A stretch of 64,000 nucleotides of DNA, taken from positions 372,001 through 436,000 of the forward strand of contig CADCXC010000014.1 in assembly GCA_902806595.1 (NCBI GenBank). The letters are read 5' to 3'. The translations under genes were made by a program, and so were the position numbers. The notes below the pieces were generated by a model. That model was not told where the DNA came from. It ran no database searches and was given only the letters and a program-made list of their open reading frames with translations. Positions 25,071 to 36,340 of the stretch are shown here, piece by piece (within the stretch, counting starts at the first letter, position 1; every line of letters starts with the position of its first letter). Source of the stretch: Pyrenopolyporus hunteri. Its lineage: Eukaryota; Ascomycota; Sordariomycetes; Xylariales; Hypoxylaceae.

Positions 25071-25229
25071 ATGGCAGCACCTCTTAACGTTGACCAGACA
25101 GCCAGACTGTCGGGGAACCCTGTACCTATTATGAAAGGGCTGCAGGGAGGTGGAGCAGCTCGGCGAGGCGCAGCGAAGATCGCAACCTTGCCGCCTTGGA
25201 AAACCTTGGTGAGAGAGCTTGGCAGTTGA
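25071..25229 (+). CDS. Possible small protein, 52 residues
   Basis: Short frame starting MAAPLNVDQTARLSGNPVPI and ending in a basic stretch GGGAARRGAAKIATLPPW. It is preceded by a TATAAA 84 nt upstream and an A-rich start context (GAGACAATGG). Codons 40-50 end near a GTGAGA that could be a donor (25209), so a longer spliced product is possible. I do not recognise a family. A frame of this length arises easily by chance, so the promoter context is the only reason to list it. Confidence 0.25.
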   Translation: MAAPLNVDQTARLSGNPVPIMKGLQGGGAARRGAAKIATLPPWKTLVRELGS

Positions 25230-26504
25230 GCATGAGGCTGCTACGCGCGCAGTATTTCAATGCGGCAAAGACTCGATATGTAGTCTCAGTTATCAAAGCG
25301 GGTTGCTATGTCATTAGATAAAGTATTGCGTTGAAGAGTAGAGAATGTATTGACTCGAGAAAGATACTAGGTCGTTTTCCCGTAGCGCTTCCTTCGGCGT
25401 CAAGCGGTGACCTCATCATTAACGGCAAACGGCGGAGATCTTCTGGCGTTTCTCCATCCGAACTCTCACTAGAGACTAGCATGGGTTAATTCTAGGTGCC
25501 TTAACTTAGTTTCCGATTTCAGTTGACTTTGCCATCCATCTGAACTTTCGACTTAAGGTCCTACGGTCTCGCCATTAAAAGGATCGTATTGTCGAACCTC
25601 TCGTATCTAGCGTAAATTCCGAAAGTGGCAGGTCTTCTTTAAATATATAGTCGTAAATACAATGTATGAGGTAGTATTGCGTCGAATATGTAGTAACTTA
25701 GCCTAACATCAAGATAGTCTTGTCGTTGATACAATGGAAGTATGCCAATCATGTCGATAACGACAGCCAGGTGCGTCGAACTTGCGCAGACCGATTCCGA
25801 CAATCAGCTTGGGGGAAAGACACAAGTAACATTCGCATAAGTCATGGTGGAATGGATGTGAATCGATACGCTGGGCGGCATGATACACGATCAAAGAATA
25901 CCGTAAGCAATTAATATATGCGTAGGGTATAAATTAGATATAGGGGAAGACTGAGGGAAGATTAAGGGATTGCTGTCTCAAGATCAATAGCGCTATAATA
26001 TATTATGTACGCCGGCGGAGCCAATGAGAGTCGAGGACATACGTGCATAGGTATCTTATGTAAGTCGGGTCCCTCAGATTGGCGGCGGGGTAGGTACCTA
26101 TTTACGTACCTCAACCTTTCTTCAAAGACGTGACCCCACCAGCTCGATGATTTAACTGCATAACAATTTTTCAACTTTGTTTGTACCTGCCTATGTGGGG
26201 CTACATGGAAGCAAAGCAGGGATACCCTTTAACGAGTCTCGTCCGTCCGTCAATCAAATTAGATCAAATCAACACCAATTTGGGAACGCCCGAACAGTGG
26301 AACCGAACTAGTGCAGTACAGTACGTACGGTAAGGTAGGTACATGCCTAGGTCGGCAGGTAGGTGGTCCGAGACCTAGAACCCGACAGGCATCCATCCCG
26401 CGAAAGTTCGGGCCGATGAATCTTCCATGTCAAATCTTTGGACTCACCGCACGATTCTGCCATCTACTTGAATCCCCGAGTGACGACATCGCCAATCCGA
26501 CAAG

Positions 26505-28904
26505 ATGGGCCGAAAGCCCAATCCCATCATCCTCGAATACTTCGAGCGCGGCGCAAAGCTGACCGACAACAGCAACAGATACCAGCACCGCTGCAAAGCC
26601 TGCGGAGAAGACTTCCCCAAGGGCCGGCTCGACAGTCTTATCAACCACCTCACCAGGAAATGCCCTGCTATCTCCGAAGGACAGAGAGCTAACGCCTGTC
26701 TCACCCTTCATGGCATTAGCAATGTCTCCAGTCACCAGAATCCGACTTACGACGGCCTCCCACAGACCGGTCATCATCCCCATCCCCATCCCCACGCCGG
26801 TCCCGTTTCCGTCCCCGTTTATAGCCCTATCACCGGTCCTGTCCCCGGCCCTTCGGTTGAGCACTCGCAGAACCAGATCTGGACTCCTCTAGAAACGCTT
26901 GCCGAAGTGTCCCGTCAGATCGAAGCGCATGAGAAACACGACGACCACATCCCGACCAGTCAAGATGCTGCGACCGGAATTACGCCAACTACCTCTAACA
27001 CATTCGAGCCCCTCGAGCAGCTTGCTTTCGAACACCCGTCGATCAATACAGACCCTCGTTTGCAACACGATATCCAGGGTATAATCCCCGAACGAAACCC
27101 TAGCCATGGATTACGTGCTAACGAGGAAATTTACACGTGTGTAGATGCGCCGGATAGGTCTTGTAACATGTCCAGCACCGAGGATAGACTGAGACGGGCA
27201 CTGATTAACGTTCTTTCGCACTCGCCCCAGTCCAACGTATCGGTCGCTGCCGCCGCGACCGCCCGCCTCGACCCGTCTCTACTAGAGCCTCATCATTCGC
27301 CAGACCAAGTCGTCCACGAGCAGCCCACCCATGCCCAATCTACCGATATGCTCATCGAGTATCCTTCATCATCACCAGAGAGGCAACGCGCCCCGGGAAC
27401 TACGAAGACAAACAGAAAAGCAAATGCCAAAACACCCAGAACAAGAACCCCGAAGTCAAACGCAAATTCGGATCCGGACCTGAACCGGAACTTGAAAATG
27501 GACGTGCTGGCGAGCATAAACGTGGACCCGAATGAGGATTCAAATATGAACGCGAACCTGAAGCCGAACGCGAACGATAACGCTACTTGGGACGCAATAG
27601 CTTACATATCAGAGGTTGCTCCCGCACCTGCGACCGTCAGCAAACATGCCCAGCGGTTAGCACCCACTCTGAACAGAGGAGGCTTTCGCATGGATACGAT
27701 CAATACTCTCCACGGACCCCGCCATCGTCATAGCCGCGCTCGTTTCGATTCTAGCCGACGAAAGGAGGTTCAGGAGATCCGCCGCATCGGAGCTTGCATC
27801 CGATGTCGCATTCTACGAAAGACTTGCTCCAAGGGCACGCCGTGTGCTGCCTGTAAGAAAGTCCTCTCGCCGCGTATCTGGCTTACCGGATGTGTGCGAA
27901 CCAAGTTGTCCGAGCAGATCAATCTCTACTCGGCCGGTGTCCAAGTTGTCATGGCTCAGAAACGCATCAACGGCTATAAGGAAACCCACCATCTGGAGAA
28001 CACCGGTGTTATACTTGAGGCTTCTCACTTCCCCGAAACGGGCCATAAAGCCGTCTTCCAAGTCTTGCAGGGAGTCCCCAAAGACGTGGATAACGATCTT
28101 CATGGCCCGGGTCCGGTGGTATTGCTTGATAACAATACCGAAGACATCCCGGGCAAGGTAGAGGCTTACATGCGCGAGTCGCTTTCCGAGTTCATCCGCC
28201 GCGAGCCATCCCATTATATTCGCGTCACCTTGGATGCGGCCGTCATGGTCGCAAACGAAACCGACGATGAACTGCTCAAGCGATCCCTAGAGCTATGGGG
28301 AATCGTCGAGATGATGGACCGAGAGCGCCAATGGATTATGTTCGCAAAGTACCCCGGCAGCCATATTTACGATTACTGGATCAAAGACGACGGCGATTGC
28401 GAAGCGTATTCCAACGTTTGCATGCAGCTTACCGCTGCAGCTGAGCGCAAAGCATCCGCCGCCAGCAAAGTCCTCCTCAACGGTATCCAGAAAAATCTAC
28501 AGGACGGCAAGTCTAAGCTTGGTTTTCCTATGTTCTTGACCGTCATGCTCTTCCTCAATTGCATGGAGAAGACTACGTGGGCATTCAAGGCGTGGGATGA
28601 GGAGAACCTTCGTCCGAAGTGGCCGTTGGAGAAGCCCCCCAGCAACTTCACAAACCAGGGACAGGAACTTACCGAGCTTCTGAGGATGCTCCTTGTTATT
28701 CGACATATCCTCCCCAAGACCGTTGCTTCGTCCCACGAATCGCCCCTCGTGGCCGACGACAACGACCCGACTATTCAGAACTATTTCCAGAATCTGAACG
28801 TGACCCCAGCCTATCTCGAGGCGCGTCGCGATCCGAATAATTTCCAACCGACGGATTCAAGATCTCTCGAATTCCTCTTCTGCGCGCCTCTTCTGCTCAA
28901 CTAA
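26505..28904 (+). CDS. Putative transcription regulator: BED-like zinc finger plus Zn2Cys6-like cluster
   Basis: Single-exon frame of 799 residues. It opens MGRKPNPIILEYFERG, then a C2HC finger of BED type with Cys30, Cys33, His48 and Cys53, followed by a long Pro/Asn/Asp-rich linker (about residues 85-400) with a His-Pro repeat and an Asn-rich segment. A second cluster reads Cys431-x2-Cys434-x6-Cys441-x5-Cys447-x2-Cys450-x12-Cys463: the first five spacings fit fungal Zn2Cys6 DNA-binding domains, the last is longer than the usual 6-8. The remaining ~330 residues are helical and include GIVEMMDRERQWIMFAKYP and FLTVMLFLNCMEKTTW, as in a group of uncharacterised filamentous-fungal Zn2Cys6 proteins that I recall having the same N-terminal finger. 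Nuclear DNA binding is inferred; targets are unknown. No neighbour suggests a regulated cluster. Confidence 0.8.
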   Translation: MGRKPNPIILEYFERGAKLTDNSNRYQHRCKACGEDFPKGRLDSLINHLTRKCPAISEGQRANACLTLHGISNVSSHQNPTYDGLPQTGHHPHPHPHAGPVSVPVYSPITGPVPGPSVEHSQNQIWTPLETLAEVSRQIEAHEKHDDHIPTSQDAATGITPTTSNTFEPLEQLAFEHPSINTDPRLQHDIQGIIPERNPSHGLRANEEIYTCVDAPDRSCNMSSTEDRLRRALINVLSHSPQSNVSVAAAATARLDPSLLEPHHSPDQVVHEQPTHAQSTDMLIEYPSSSPERQRAPGTTKTNRKANAKTPRTRTPKSNANSDPDLNRNLKMDVLASINVDPNEDSNMNANLKPNANDNATWDAIAYISEVAPAPATVSKHAQRLAPTLNRGGFRMDTINTLHGPRHRHSRARFDSSRRKEVQEIRRIGACIRCRILRKTCSKGTPCAACKKVLSPRIWLTGCVRTKLSEQINLYSAGVQVVMAQKRINGYKETHHLENTGVILEASHFPETGHKAVFQVLQGVPKDVDNDLHGPGPVVLLDNNTEDIPGKVEAYMRESLSEFIRREPSHYIRVTLDAAVMVANETDDELLKRSLELWGIVEMMDRERQWIMFAKYPGSHIYDYWIKDDGDCEAYSNVCMQLTAAAERKASAASKVLLNGIQKNLQDGKSKLGFPMFLTVMLFLNCMEKTTWAFKAWDEENLRPKWPLEKPPSNFTNQGQELTELLRMLLVIRHILPKTVASSHESPLVADDNDPTIQNYFQNLNVTPAYLEARRDPNNFQPTDSRSLEFLFCAPLLLN

Positions 28905-29869
28905 GGGCCTTTTTAGTCCTATATAACGGCTTCCCATAGGACTTCCTACATCGATTTTATTTCGTGTATAAACTTCTCGGATGTCTGCGGGCGTCATAGC
29001 GCCCTGAGACCTCTTCATAACACCTATCCCAATATAAAGGAAGGAAACAGCGAAAAGGAGGAAAAAAAGAATAAATGGACAAGGAAAAAAAATACACGAC
29101 TCGCGGCTTAAGACTCATACGATATGCATGTATGATTGCATGAAAGATTACGACACAGACCAACAGTTTTTATCACGGTCTCATACCAGGGTTCTTACAA
29201 CCATCACCACTACAAGGAACTGGATAGATAAAAAGGAGTTTCTTAGGTCCCCTTTTTTTCTCTTATTCCCATTTCAGACGGAATACGGGACGTCTCACGA
29301 CGGCAACGCAAAAAAAATATGAAATGATTTGGTCCTCGCGTTCTCCGGCATTTGGCATGCATTGAAAAGAAAGAAAAAAGTTCACCGCCTTTACCTTACC
29401 TTACCTAATGTGTATAGACCGCGAAATACCCCCACGCAAGATCAGGATGATATGACCCATAGGCCGGTGTTGGTGGTGTGCATTGTTTTTACGTCGTTGC
29501 TGTTTTCTGGGCTTATCGAGGTAGTCGGGCTGGTTTGAGATGCTGACCGTATGATATATAACTATGGTCCAACCCGGATAGACAGACAGTACTAATGAGA
29601 TGAATTGATTTGAGAGGTCTCCTGAGATGGTGATCGTGATTACCCCTATGGTTTACAACCTAACAAAACAGCAATCACGGGCCATGCATGTAAGAGGTAA
29701 CCAATAATACACGAAACCTAAGTCTGATAACCATTCATATATACTCGACCTAGCTACACTTCTCGCTTAACGCGCTCGTATCTCATTACTTTCACCTACG
29801 ACTATAGCTTCACTTATACTACACCCCTCCCCTCTTCTCCCTCTCCTCTCCTCCTCTCCCCCCAATCTT
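28905..29869. other. Convergent intergenic stretch without a supportable gene
   Basis: About 965 bp between the zinc-finger gene stop (+) and the end of the open segment downstream of Sec5 (-). It has A-rich and GAAAGAAAAAA patches at 29035-29095 and 29360-29380 and a pyrimidine-rich tract at 29820-29868. Short frames (29128-29322, 29329-29538) have no recognisable content. Confidence 0.6.
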
Positions 29870-30025
29870 TCAGGATACCCTAAGCCTAAACTCAAGCACA
29901 CACACCTCCTCATCCCTCAGCACCGGGATCCTCGTCGGAGGGTTATCCGCAGCGACCGCGAACCCGCGGGGCTCCCAGGCGCCCAGGACGCGGGCGGCGC
30001 CGTCCGCCGCGCAGCGCACGAGCGC
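29870..30025 (-). other. Open 51-codon frame directly after, and in frame with, the Sec5 stop
   Basis: Immediately past the Sec5 TAG the same - strand frame stays open for 51 codons to a TGA at 29870-29872. It reads ALVRCAADGAARVLGAWEPR, then PPTRIPVLRDEEVCVLEF. The base composition stays as GC-rich as the end of Sec5 down to about 29935. No ATG starts it and no convincing donor was found to splice around the TAG. It may be an eroded former C-terminus, a readthrough extension, or chance in GC-rich DNA. Confidence 0.3.
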
Positions 30026-33000
30026 CTAGCCCGTAGCCGTCCTCTCGAGGCCGGACTTGGGGGACGCGGCGGCCCCGCCGGTCCCGGGCACGGAGACCGA
30101 GCCGCCGCCGCCGCCGCCGCCTTGGCCGGGGTTGCGGCGGGGGCGCTTGAAGCAGGCGAACTGGGTGCTGGAGTGCTCGCGCAGGGCCTTGAGGACCTCG
30201 CGCATGCCGGGGAGCTCCTCGGGCAGGCGGGCGCGGGCCTGGTTGTCGGTCTTGGAGTCGAGCATGGAGTAGATCTCGCCCTGGATCGCGGACGCGCGCT
30301 CCGTCGTGTACTGGCTCAGCGTCTGCGCGAAGAACTCGACGTCCAGCGTCGCCTGCATGAGCGCGCCCAGGTCGAACCGCGGCCGCGCCTTCAGGCAGTC
30401 CAGCAGCTCCCGGCTGATCTGCTCCAGCAGGTACGAGAGCACCTGGTGCGTTAGGCTCGGCGCCGTTGTGGAGACCTGCGTGTGCACGAGCACGAGGGTG
30501 AGGAGCGCTTCGTAGACGTACGGCTTTACTTCCGTGGGCTTGTGAGAGGAAGCCCATTTCGGGTCCGCGAGCCCGGCGCGGATAATCTTGCGCAGGTTCT
30601 CGAGAGATGGCCGGGTAAAGGACTGGAAGAGGCGGGCGTCGATCTGGCCTAGCACGTCCTTGATAGTCTTAGATTCGTCGGTGAGTTTAACGGAGAAGGC
30701 GTTTTCGAACTGGCTATTCAGATTGGGCACTACTTTAGTGCGCAATGCGTGAAGGTTTCCGAGCGTCAAGAGCATGCGGACGTTCTACGTTCCAGATATT
30801 AGCTTTGCTTTTGAACAAATAATTTAGAAGAAAACTCACCCTATCACCGGGATCGACGGTCTCCAAGTCAAGGCTCAGAGACGTCCTGGCGCTCCCGGGT
30901 GCTAATGTTGTGTCTACGTCGGTGGTCCACTCGTCGTCTGCCTTCTTAACGGCGCGCTCCGCATTTTCAACCATTCCGCTCAGCGCTTTATAGAGCGTCG
31001 TAACATACTGACTTCTCACCATCTGTAGCAACTTCGTCGGCGGCGCGGAGACAATATCCCCCGAGCCTGACTTAGCCATCGCCTCGGGGATATAGAGGAT
31101 CTTCTGCATCCCGGAGAGCAACGCGCCTTCGAAGGATGCAAAACTCGTCGGCATGCGCGTAACGTCCCCCATGTCCTTGGTGCGTTTCCAATCCTCGACA
31201 TACTTGATATTCTCGGCATCTTTGTTCCAGGCGGCGCATAGAGCCGTCACACACCTCTCGCGCGCGGCGCCCACCAGAGTCCTCAGCATCTCTACTTGTT
31301 TCGCGTCACCTTGCTTGACGGGGGCCACACTCGCCATTTCGGACGCGCCGGAGCCGACCAAGGTGAGCATCTTAGACAGATAGTGGACGCCGCTGACAGA
31401 ATTGGACGTTGGCGGCCAAAACGCATACTTCTCCCATGGCTCGCCCTTTTTGGGAGACGGTGGAGGAAGGTTATTCGCGTCAAAATTAAAACGAGGATCT
31501 CTTACGCTCGTAGGTGATAGGGTTGCTGACTTAGGTGTTCCGGGCGAGGGTGGTAAGGGGGAGAAGAGAAGCGAGACATCTTCAGGAGGAGCCCCTGCGA
31601 AGAACTCGAAGACATGCGCACGAATCATATCTACCAGTTCTATGGTACCTTTCTGTAGATCGGCGGCCCCCTGTTGGGAAAGCCGATGGTGGTCGCGAGA
31701 CTCGCCATTGTAACCCGTGGGCAACGATTTCTGCGCTTTTCCATCAATGAACCCCTCGACAGTTTGCCAGAACTCTACAACTTCTCCTAGAACTCCATGA
31801 GCAGCTAGGAGGCCTGATAAGAAGGCCAACATCTTCTCCCATAACTCAATGACGTCGGGAGAATCCAGCCCAGTAGCCTTGCTCTCGACCGGCTGTCGGC
31901 CGAGATTTTTCAGATGCGTAGCCATTATCTGCGGTGCTGGTTTTTCGGCGTTTGCCAGACGTCGTCTAAGCACTTCGATCTCGACCTTCGCCCGATCGCC
32001 TGCCGACGAGATCTTGCCCTTAAGATAATCATATCGGCTTAGAAGCCATACCCAAATCGGGTTATCATCCACGCCGAGTTCTAACAGTAAGCCGATCAAT
32101 TCCATATGTTGGTCCTGCGGTTGCCCTGCCAGATTGTCAGTCCTAGATACGTTGTGAAGCGAAGTAAGTTTCCTCCACAGCTCTCGTTTAAAAAGCTGGA
32201 TTTGCTCGTCGACGTCGTACCACATCCTTGCCGCAAGGAGAATCTGATACATTTGAGGCTCGCTGGGCTGCGTCGAGCCGAGATCTTGGACGAGTTTACG
32301 CGCCTCGTCCGCGAATCTTCGGGCGCGGGTGTACTCCTCCACCAAGGCCTCATAGTCCTTTCTCTTAATACTATCGGCAACATTAGAGCTCGCCTCGATA
32401 TACTCCTTGTACCGCTCAAGCGAACTCGATACGGTCTTGAGATTCTCTTCTTTCTCTCGCCCACCGAGCGCGGGACCCCAGACATCCTCAGCCTTAGCCG
32501 CGACGTCCAATAATGGCGTTTTAATACCCATGACTCCGTAATCGCTTTCCTTTATTAACGCATTTTTCTTTCTGGCGTCGTTGGCGAGAGGCAACGGTGC
32601 CGTATTCGCTGCAAGGGTTCCGCCAACACTGCTATTTCTGAAACTGCTCCTACTGGCGTGTCGTGAATGTCCACGAGCACGCGTCGGGGATGGAGGTTCC
32701 GCACCTCTATATTTCATTTCCTTGTAGACATTGTCAATTGTCGCCTTGGCTCGTACAAACCTCTCGAAATTAGATTCGACCAGAACCTTCAGTGATGCGG
32801 ATTTCTGGTCGATCGACTTGGAGAGAACGTCGAGACCATTTAATAGGGAATCGGTATCGGCAGTCGCATGCATCTGGGAGAGGAATAGAGCCGGGGAGAA
32901 GCTCGTAGAGGACAAGAGGAAGCGATTCCCTACGGATACACGGGTAAGCTTAGGAGTCTCGGGTGTGCTATCGAGTTTCTGTTGAACATACGTAGACGAA

Positions 33001-33322
33001 CATCGTCTTGGACCGGTACCCCCAACTGCTTTAACGACCTTACAACGCTTTCGGACGTTCCCAACGGGTCGGGTTCATCCTTCTGGACCAAGTTGCTCAC
33101 TCCATTTGCCGACTTCTCAGATCCTTGGACAATGCTGGTCCGATTGCTCACAGCCCGTTCGAGCGCCTGGTACCTCGACTTTCTGCGATTTATTTTCTGC
33201 TTGATCTGTTCCTGTTCGCTGTCCGAGTCGTCGGTCTGGTTGTCCTTCTCGGCCGGCCATTCTGTAGGAAATGGGGTGGACAGCTGGTAGAACTCCAGCA
33301 CGTTCCTGTCGAAGTCGGCCAT
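30026..33322 (-). CDS. SEC5: Exocyst complex component Sec5, three exons
   Basis: Model: complement(32992-33322, 30840-32929, 30026-30784), 1059 residues. The exocyst tethers secretory vesicles to the plasma membrane at sites of polar growth; Sec5 is one of its eight rod-like helical subunits. The start MADFDRNVLEFYQLSTPFPTEWPAEK matches filamentous-fungal Sec5. Intron 1 (62 nt, GTATGT donor) splits an Arg codon and joins QDDVRLR to NRFLLSSTSFSPALFLSQMH. Next come DVLSKSIDQKSASLKVLVES and FERFVRAKATIDNVYKEMKY, a conserved N-terminal helical block. Intron 2 (55 nt) joins DPGDR to NVRMLLTLGNLHALR. The C-terminus turns basic (FKRPRRNPGQ) and then runs through a Gly7 tract encoded by GGC repeats. 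The gene lies head-to-head with IDH1. GC content rises steeply over the last ~480 nt. Identification is firm from these segments. Confidence 0.92.
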
Positions 33323-34044
33323 GATAACTTGCTGCTCCTCCCACTATCGATGCCTTCCCACCAGGAGTGTATGGCCGTACGCCGGTTCTCGATTTTACGG
33401 CTTTCCCATTCGTTGACGTATCGAAGATATCGATATCGCGGGCCACTCTTACTTGTCCAACCGAGCGCGTCCTCGTAGCATGTTAGGTCGGGTCGCCAGC
33501 GACTACTTCTCAGCTGGGTAATGATGATGGAGGAGTCTAGCGTCGAATGCTTGAACCGAAGTACTTTGGTGTTTCGCTCATGCAGCCATGCAGCTCCCTA
33601 ATTAGGTACCTAGGTACATGCTATGTACAGAACGGAGATAACACGACCCCTGTATGTACAATGTACAATTTTATGCACAAAGATGTACTAGATAATGGCG
33701 TAGGTAGTGCAGCCGTTGCAGCCACAGTCCTCCGTGCAGCTCCCCTGCTGAGAGTGGCTCATGCATTCAATTACCTAAGGTGATAGGCGCCACTATGTGT
33801 GGGATGCGCAGATGTTACGTAGCTGCTCGGCAATACTCTGGTGAAAAATCAGTTCGGCTCAAGCTTGGCTTTCCTCTTATCAGATCTTGCAGATGCAACA
33901 GCCGCCCGTCCGATACCACCCGAGCCTCAAAATCGCATCCTGCGAAAACATTTCAACACCAACATCCTCCCTGCGCTAGCATCTTTTACTCTCTCCTTCC
34001 TAGGAGCCTATACGAAAAATATCGTGCTCCATTAATCATATATA
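33323..34044. promoter_or_regulatory. Shared divergent promoter region of Sec5 and IDH1
   Basis: 722 bp lie between the two start codons. A TTAGGTACCTAGGTACATG word sits at 33602-33620 and TGTACAATGTACA at 33655-33668. The bases just before the IDH1 ATG read CATATATAATG. Either gene could be driven from here; a single bidirectional promoter is a guess. Confidence 0.45.
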
Positions 34045-35510
34045 ATGTTGTCTATCCGAGCGGTTGCCGCACCTTTGCGGCGCCAATGCCTGGCTACAGC
34101 TCCCCGAGCCGCCGTAACATTATCTTTCCAGGTGGGCGCTGAGTGAGAGAAAGAGGGAGAGGTTGGACCTGGATAGGACGGTTACTAACGACAACTTCTC
34201 CGTTACCAGAACCAAAGATTCTACTCAGAGAAGGTCGCCAAGTTCAAGGGTACCAAGGGCGCTGATGTACGTATTACCGGCGCATTTTGCGACTCCTGCC
34301 ATGTGAAATCCAGCCAAGGAAAATCACTCAAAATTAGCGCCCACTCATCGACGCTATTTACATGGAAGGGAAAACACTAATTGCTTCTTCCATAGGGCCG
34401 CTTCCCCGTCAGCATTATCGAGGGCGATGGAATTGGACCTGAGATCTCGCAAGCCGTCAAGGACATCTTCGAGGCTGCCAAGGTTCGTCGATAGCATTAT
34501 TTCAGAGCCGAGGTTCTCATGACTGAAACTTCTCAAGACGCCCATTAGCTGGGAGCCGGTCGACGTTACACCCAGATTGGTAGATGGAAAGACAACCATC
34601 CCCCCCGAGACCATCGAGAGCATCCAAAGAAATAAGGTCGCTCTCAAGGGCCCTCTTGCCGTAAGTCTATATTCAAATATTTCTATATTCCTACGCTACC
34701 GCTAATCGACTGTTCAAGACCCCTGTGGGCAAGGGACACGTATCGCTAAACCTGACTCTTCGACGAACCTTCAACCTCTTCGCGAACCTGCGACCCTGCC
34801 GATCCATCGCCGGCTTCAAGACCGCGTACGACAACGTCGATACCGTCCTGATCCGAGAGAACACCGAAGGCGAATACTCCGGCATCGAGCACGTTGTAGT
34901 CGACGGTGTGGTTCAGAGCATCAAGCTCATCACTCGCGAAGCTAGCGAGCGTGTCCTGCGGTTCGCCTTCCAACACGCCGAGGAGATCGGTCGCAAGAAG
35001 GTCCGCGTCGTCCACAAGGCCACCATCATGAAGATGTCCGACGGTCTCTTCCTCAAGACCGCCCGCGACGTCTCCAAGGACTTCCCCGGCATCGAGTTTG
35101 ACGCTGAGCTGCTGGATAACACCTGCCTAAAGATGGTCACCGACCCCGTGCCGTACAACGACAAGGTTCTCGTCATGCCCAACCTCTACGGTGATATTCT
35201 GTCCGACATGTGCGCTGGTCTGATCGGTGGTCTGGGCTTAACGCCCTCGGGCAACATCGGCGACGAGTGCTCCATCTTCGAGGCCGTGCACGGATCCGCG
35301 CCGGATATCGCTGGCAAGGGTCTAGCTAACCCCACCGCCCTGCTTCTCAGCTCCATGATGATGCTGAGGCATATGGGCCTGACCGAGTACGCTGACAGGA
35401 TTGAGAAGGCTACGTTCGCTACGCTGGCGGAAGGAAAGGCGTTGACCGGCGATCTGGGCGGAAAGGCGAAGACTCACGAGTACGCGGCGGCTATCATTTC
35501 TAAGTTGTAG
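34045..35510 (+). CDS. IDH1: Mitochondrial NAD-dependent isocitrate dehydrogenase, subunit 1, five exons
   Basis: TCA-cycle enzyme subunit: isocitrate + NAD+ to 2-oxoglutarate + CO2 + NADH. Model: join(34045-34131, 34210-34266, 34396-34482, 34538-34660, 34719-35510), 381 residues. The N-terminus MLSIRAVAAPLRRQCLATAP is Arg-rich without acids, a typical mitochondrial presequence. After splicing the text runs VSIIEGDGIGPEISQAVKD, SWEPVDVTP, NKVALKGPLA joined to TPVGKGHVSLNLTLRRTFNL, RENTEGEYSGIEH, and NLYGDILSDMCAGLIGGLGL (from residue 273), which is the isocitrate/isopropylmalate dehydrogenase signature. It ends AAAIISKL. In yeast IDH1 is the regulatory, AMP-sensing partner of catalytic IDH2; the sequence fits subunit 1 better than subunit 2. 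The four introns are 55-129 nt with good donors and a TACTAAC-like branch point in intron 1. Identification is near certain. Confidence 0.95.
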
Positions 35511-36327
35511 ATACCTCACCCTTTTGGTCCATCATCCATCCGTAATGGCGTCCGTTAGAGGGAGCTAGGCGGCTTCCGCCGTAGAGTGTACAACAAATGG
35601 GAACGAATTTGCATGATCAAGGTCGTGTCGGGACCGACGTCCGGTTAAGAAGGAACGAGCATTGTGATGAGCAGGCTGTGAAGCCATCCTTCCCTTAGTT
35701 TACACCCCATCTTATGATTTAGACACGATAGAAGTGTTAATAGGAAACACGATTTTCTGAACAGATTTCGCATCCACACTCCCAACGTCGTGCATACTGG
35801 CTGCTACGCCAGCTACATAGAGAGTTTCCTACCGCATAGAGCTAGACTCATCTACCATCACACCACCACTAGCCTTACCCCTAGGATAGAAGAAACTTAA
35901 AGAGCTGTCCGAAGTCGGGGGCCGGTCTGGAAGCCTAGATCAGATCCGTATCAAAGTATGTAGGTACCTACGTTCTTCGTTTGTACATACTCCTGGGTGT
36001 GCCAATCGGAGGAAACAAACCATCGTACCCAGCAAAGAAGTCAGCACGGGCGTTTTAGATACTATAAATCGTTTCCCATTGCTTCGTTAGCCGGGTGGGA
36101 TCGATCCACGACCTACGCGAGGGAAACTCCGCAGACGATTGGCGCTCTTCGGTTAGCTCTCGACACGCCCATACATACATGTGCGATCAAACATGCTTCA
36201 GAAGTCCTAACCTACTCTTATCAATCACGCATAATCCTTGAGGTATTTTTTTTTTCCCTTAATCATCCCGCGCAAGAGTCTACCTGCCACGGATAATGCC
36301 TCGGAAGGACGAATGGGGGAAGGGGAG

Positions 36328-36340
36328 CTAGCTAGCTAGC
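36328..36340. repeat. Short GCTA tandem run
   Basis: A GCTAGCTAGCTAGC run in the gene-poor stretch, self-complementary and short. Simple-sequence repeat only. Confidence 0.6.

Larger units (their letters stand above)
24724..26504. other. Intergenic region, apart from one weak small-gene candidate
   Basis: About 1.8 kb between the GH92 start (-) and the zinc-finger start (+), so promoters for both lie here. A TATAAA at 24987 precedes the 52-codon frame at 25071. GTAGGTACCTA and ACGTACCTC words occur at 26088-26112, and 26330-26370 is rich in GGTAGGT words. Nothing else was recognised. Confidence 0.5.

Noticed and set aside
17695..35510. Biosynthetic gene cluster or host-defence island
   Set aside because: No synthase, tailoring enzyme, transporter cluster, NLR-like or nuclease gene present; the genes are unrelated housekeeping or single accessory functions.
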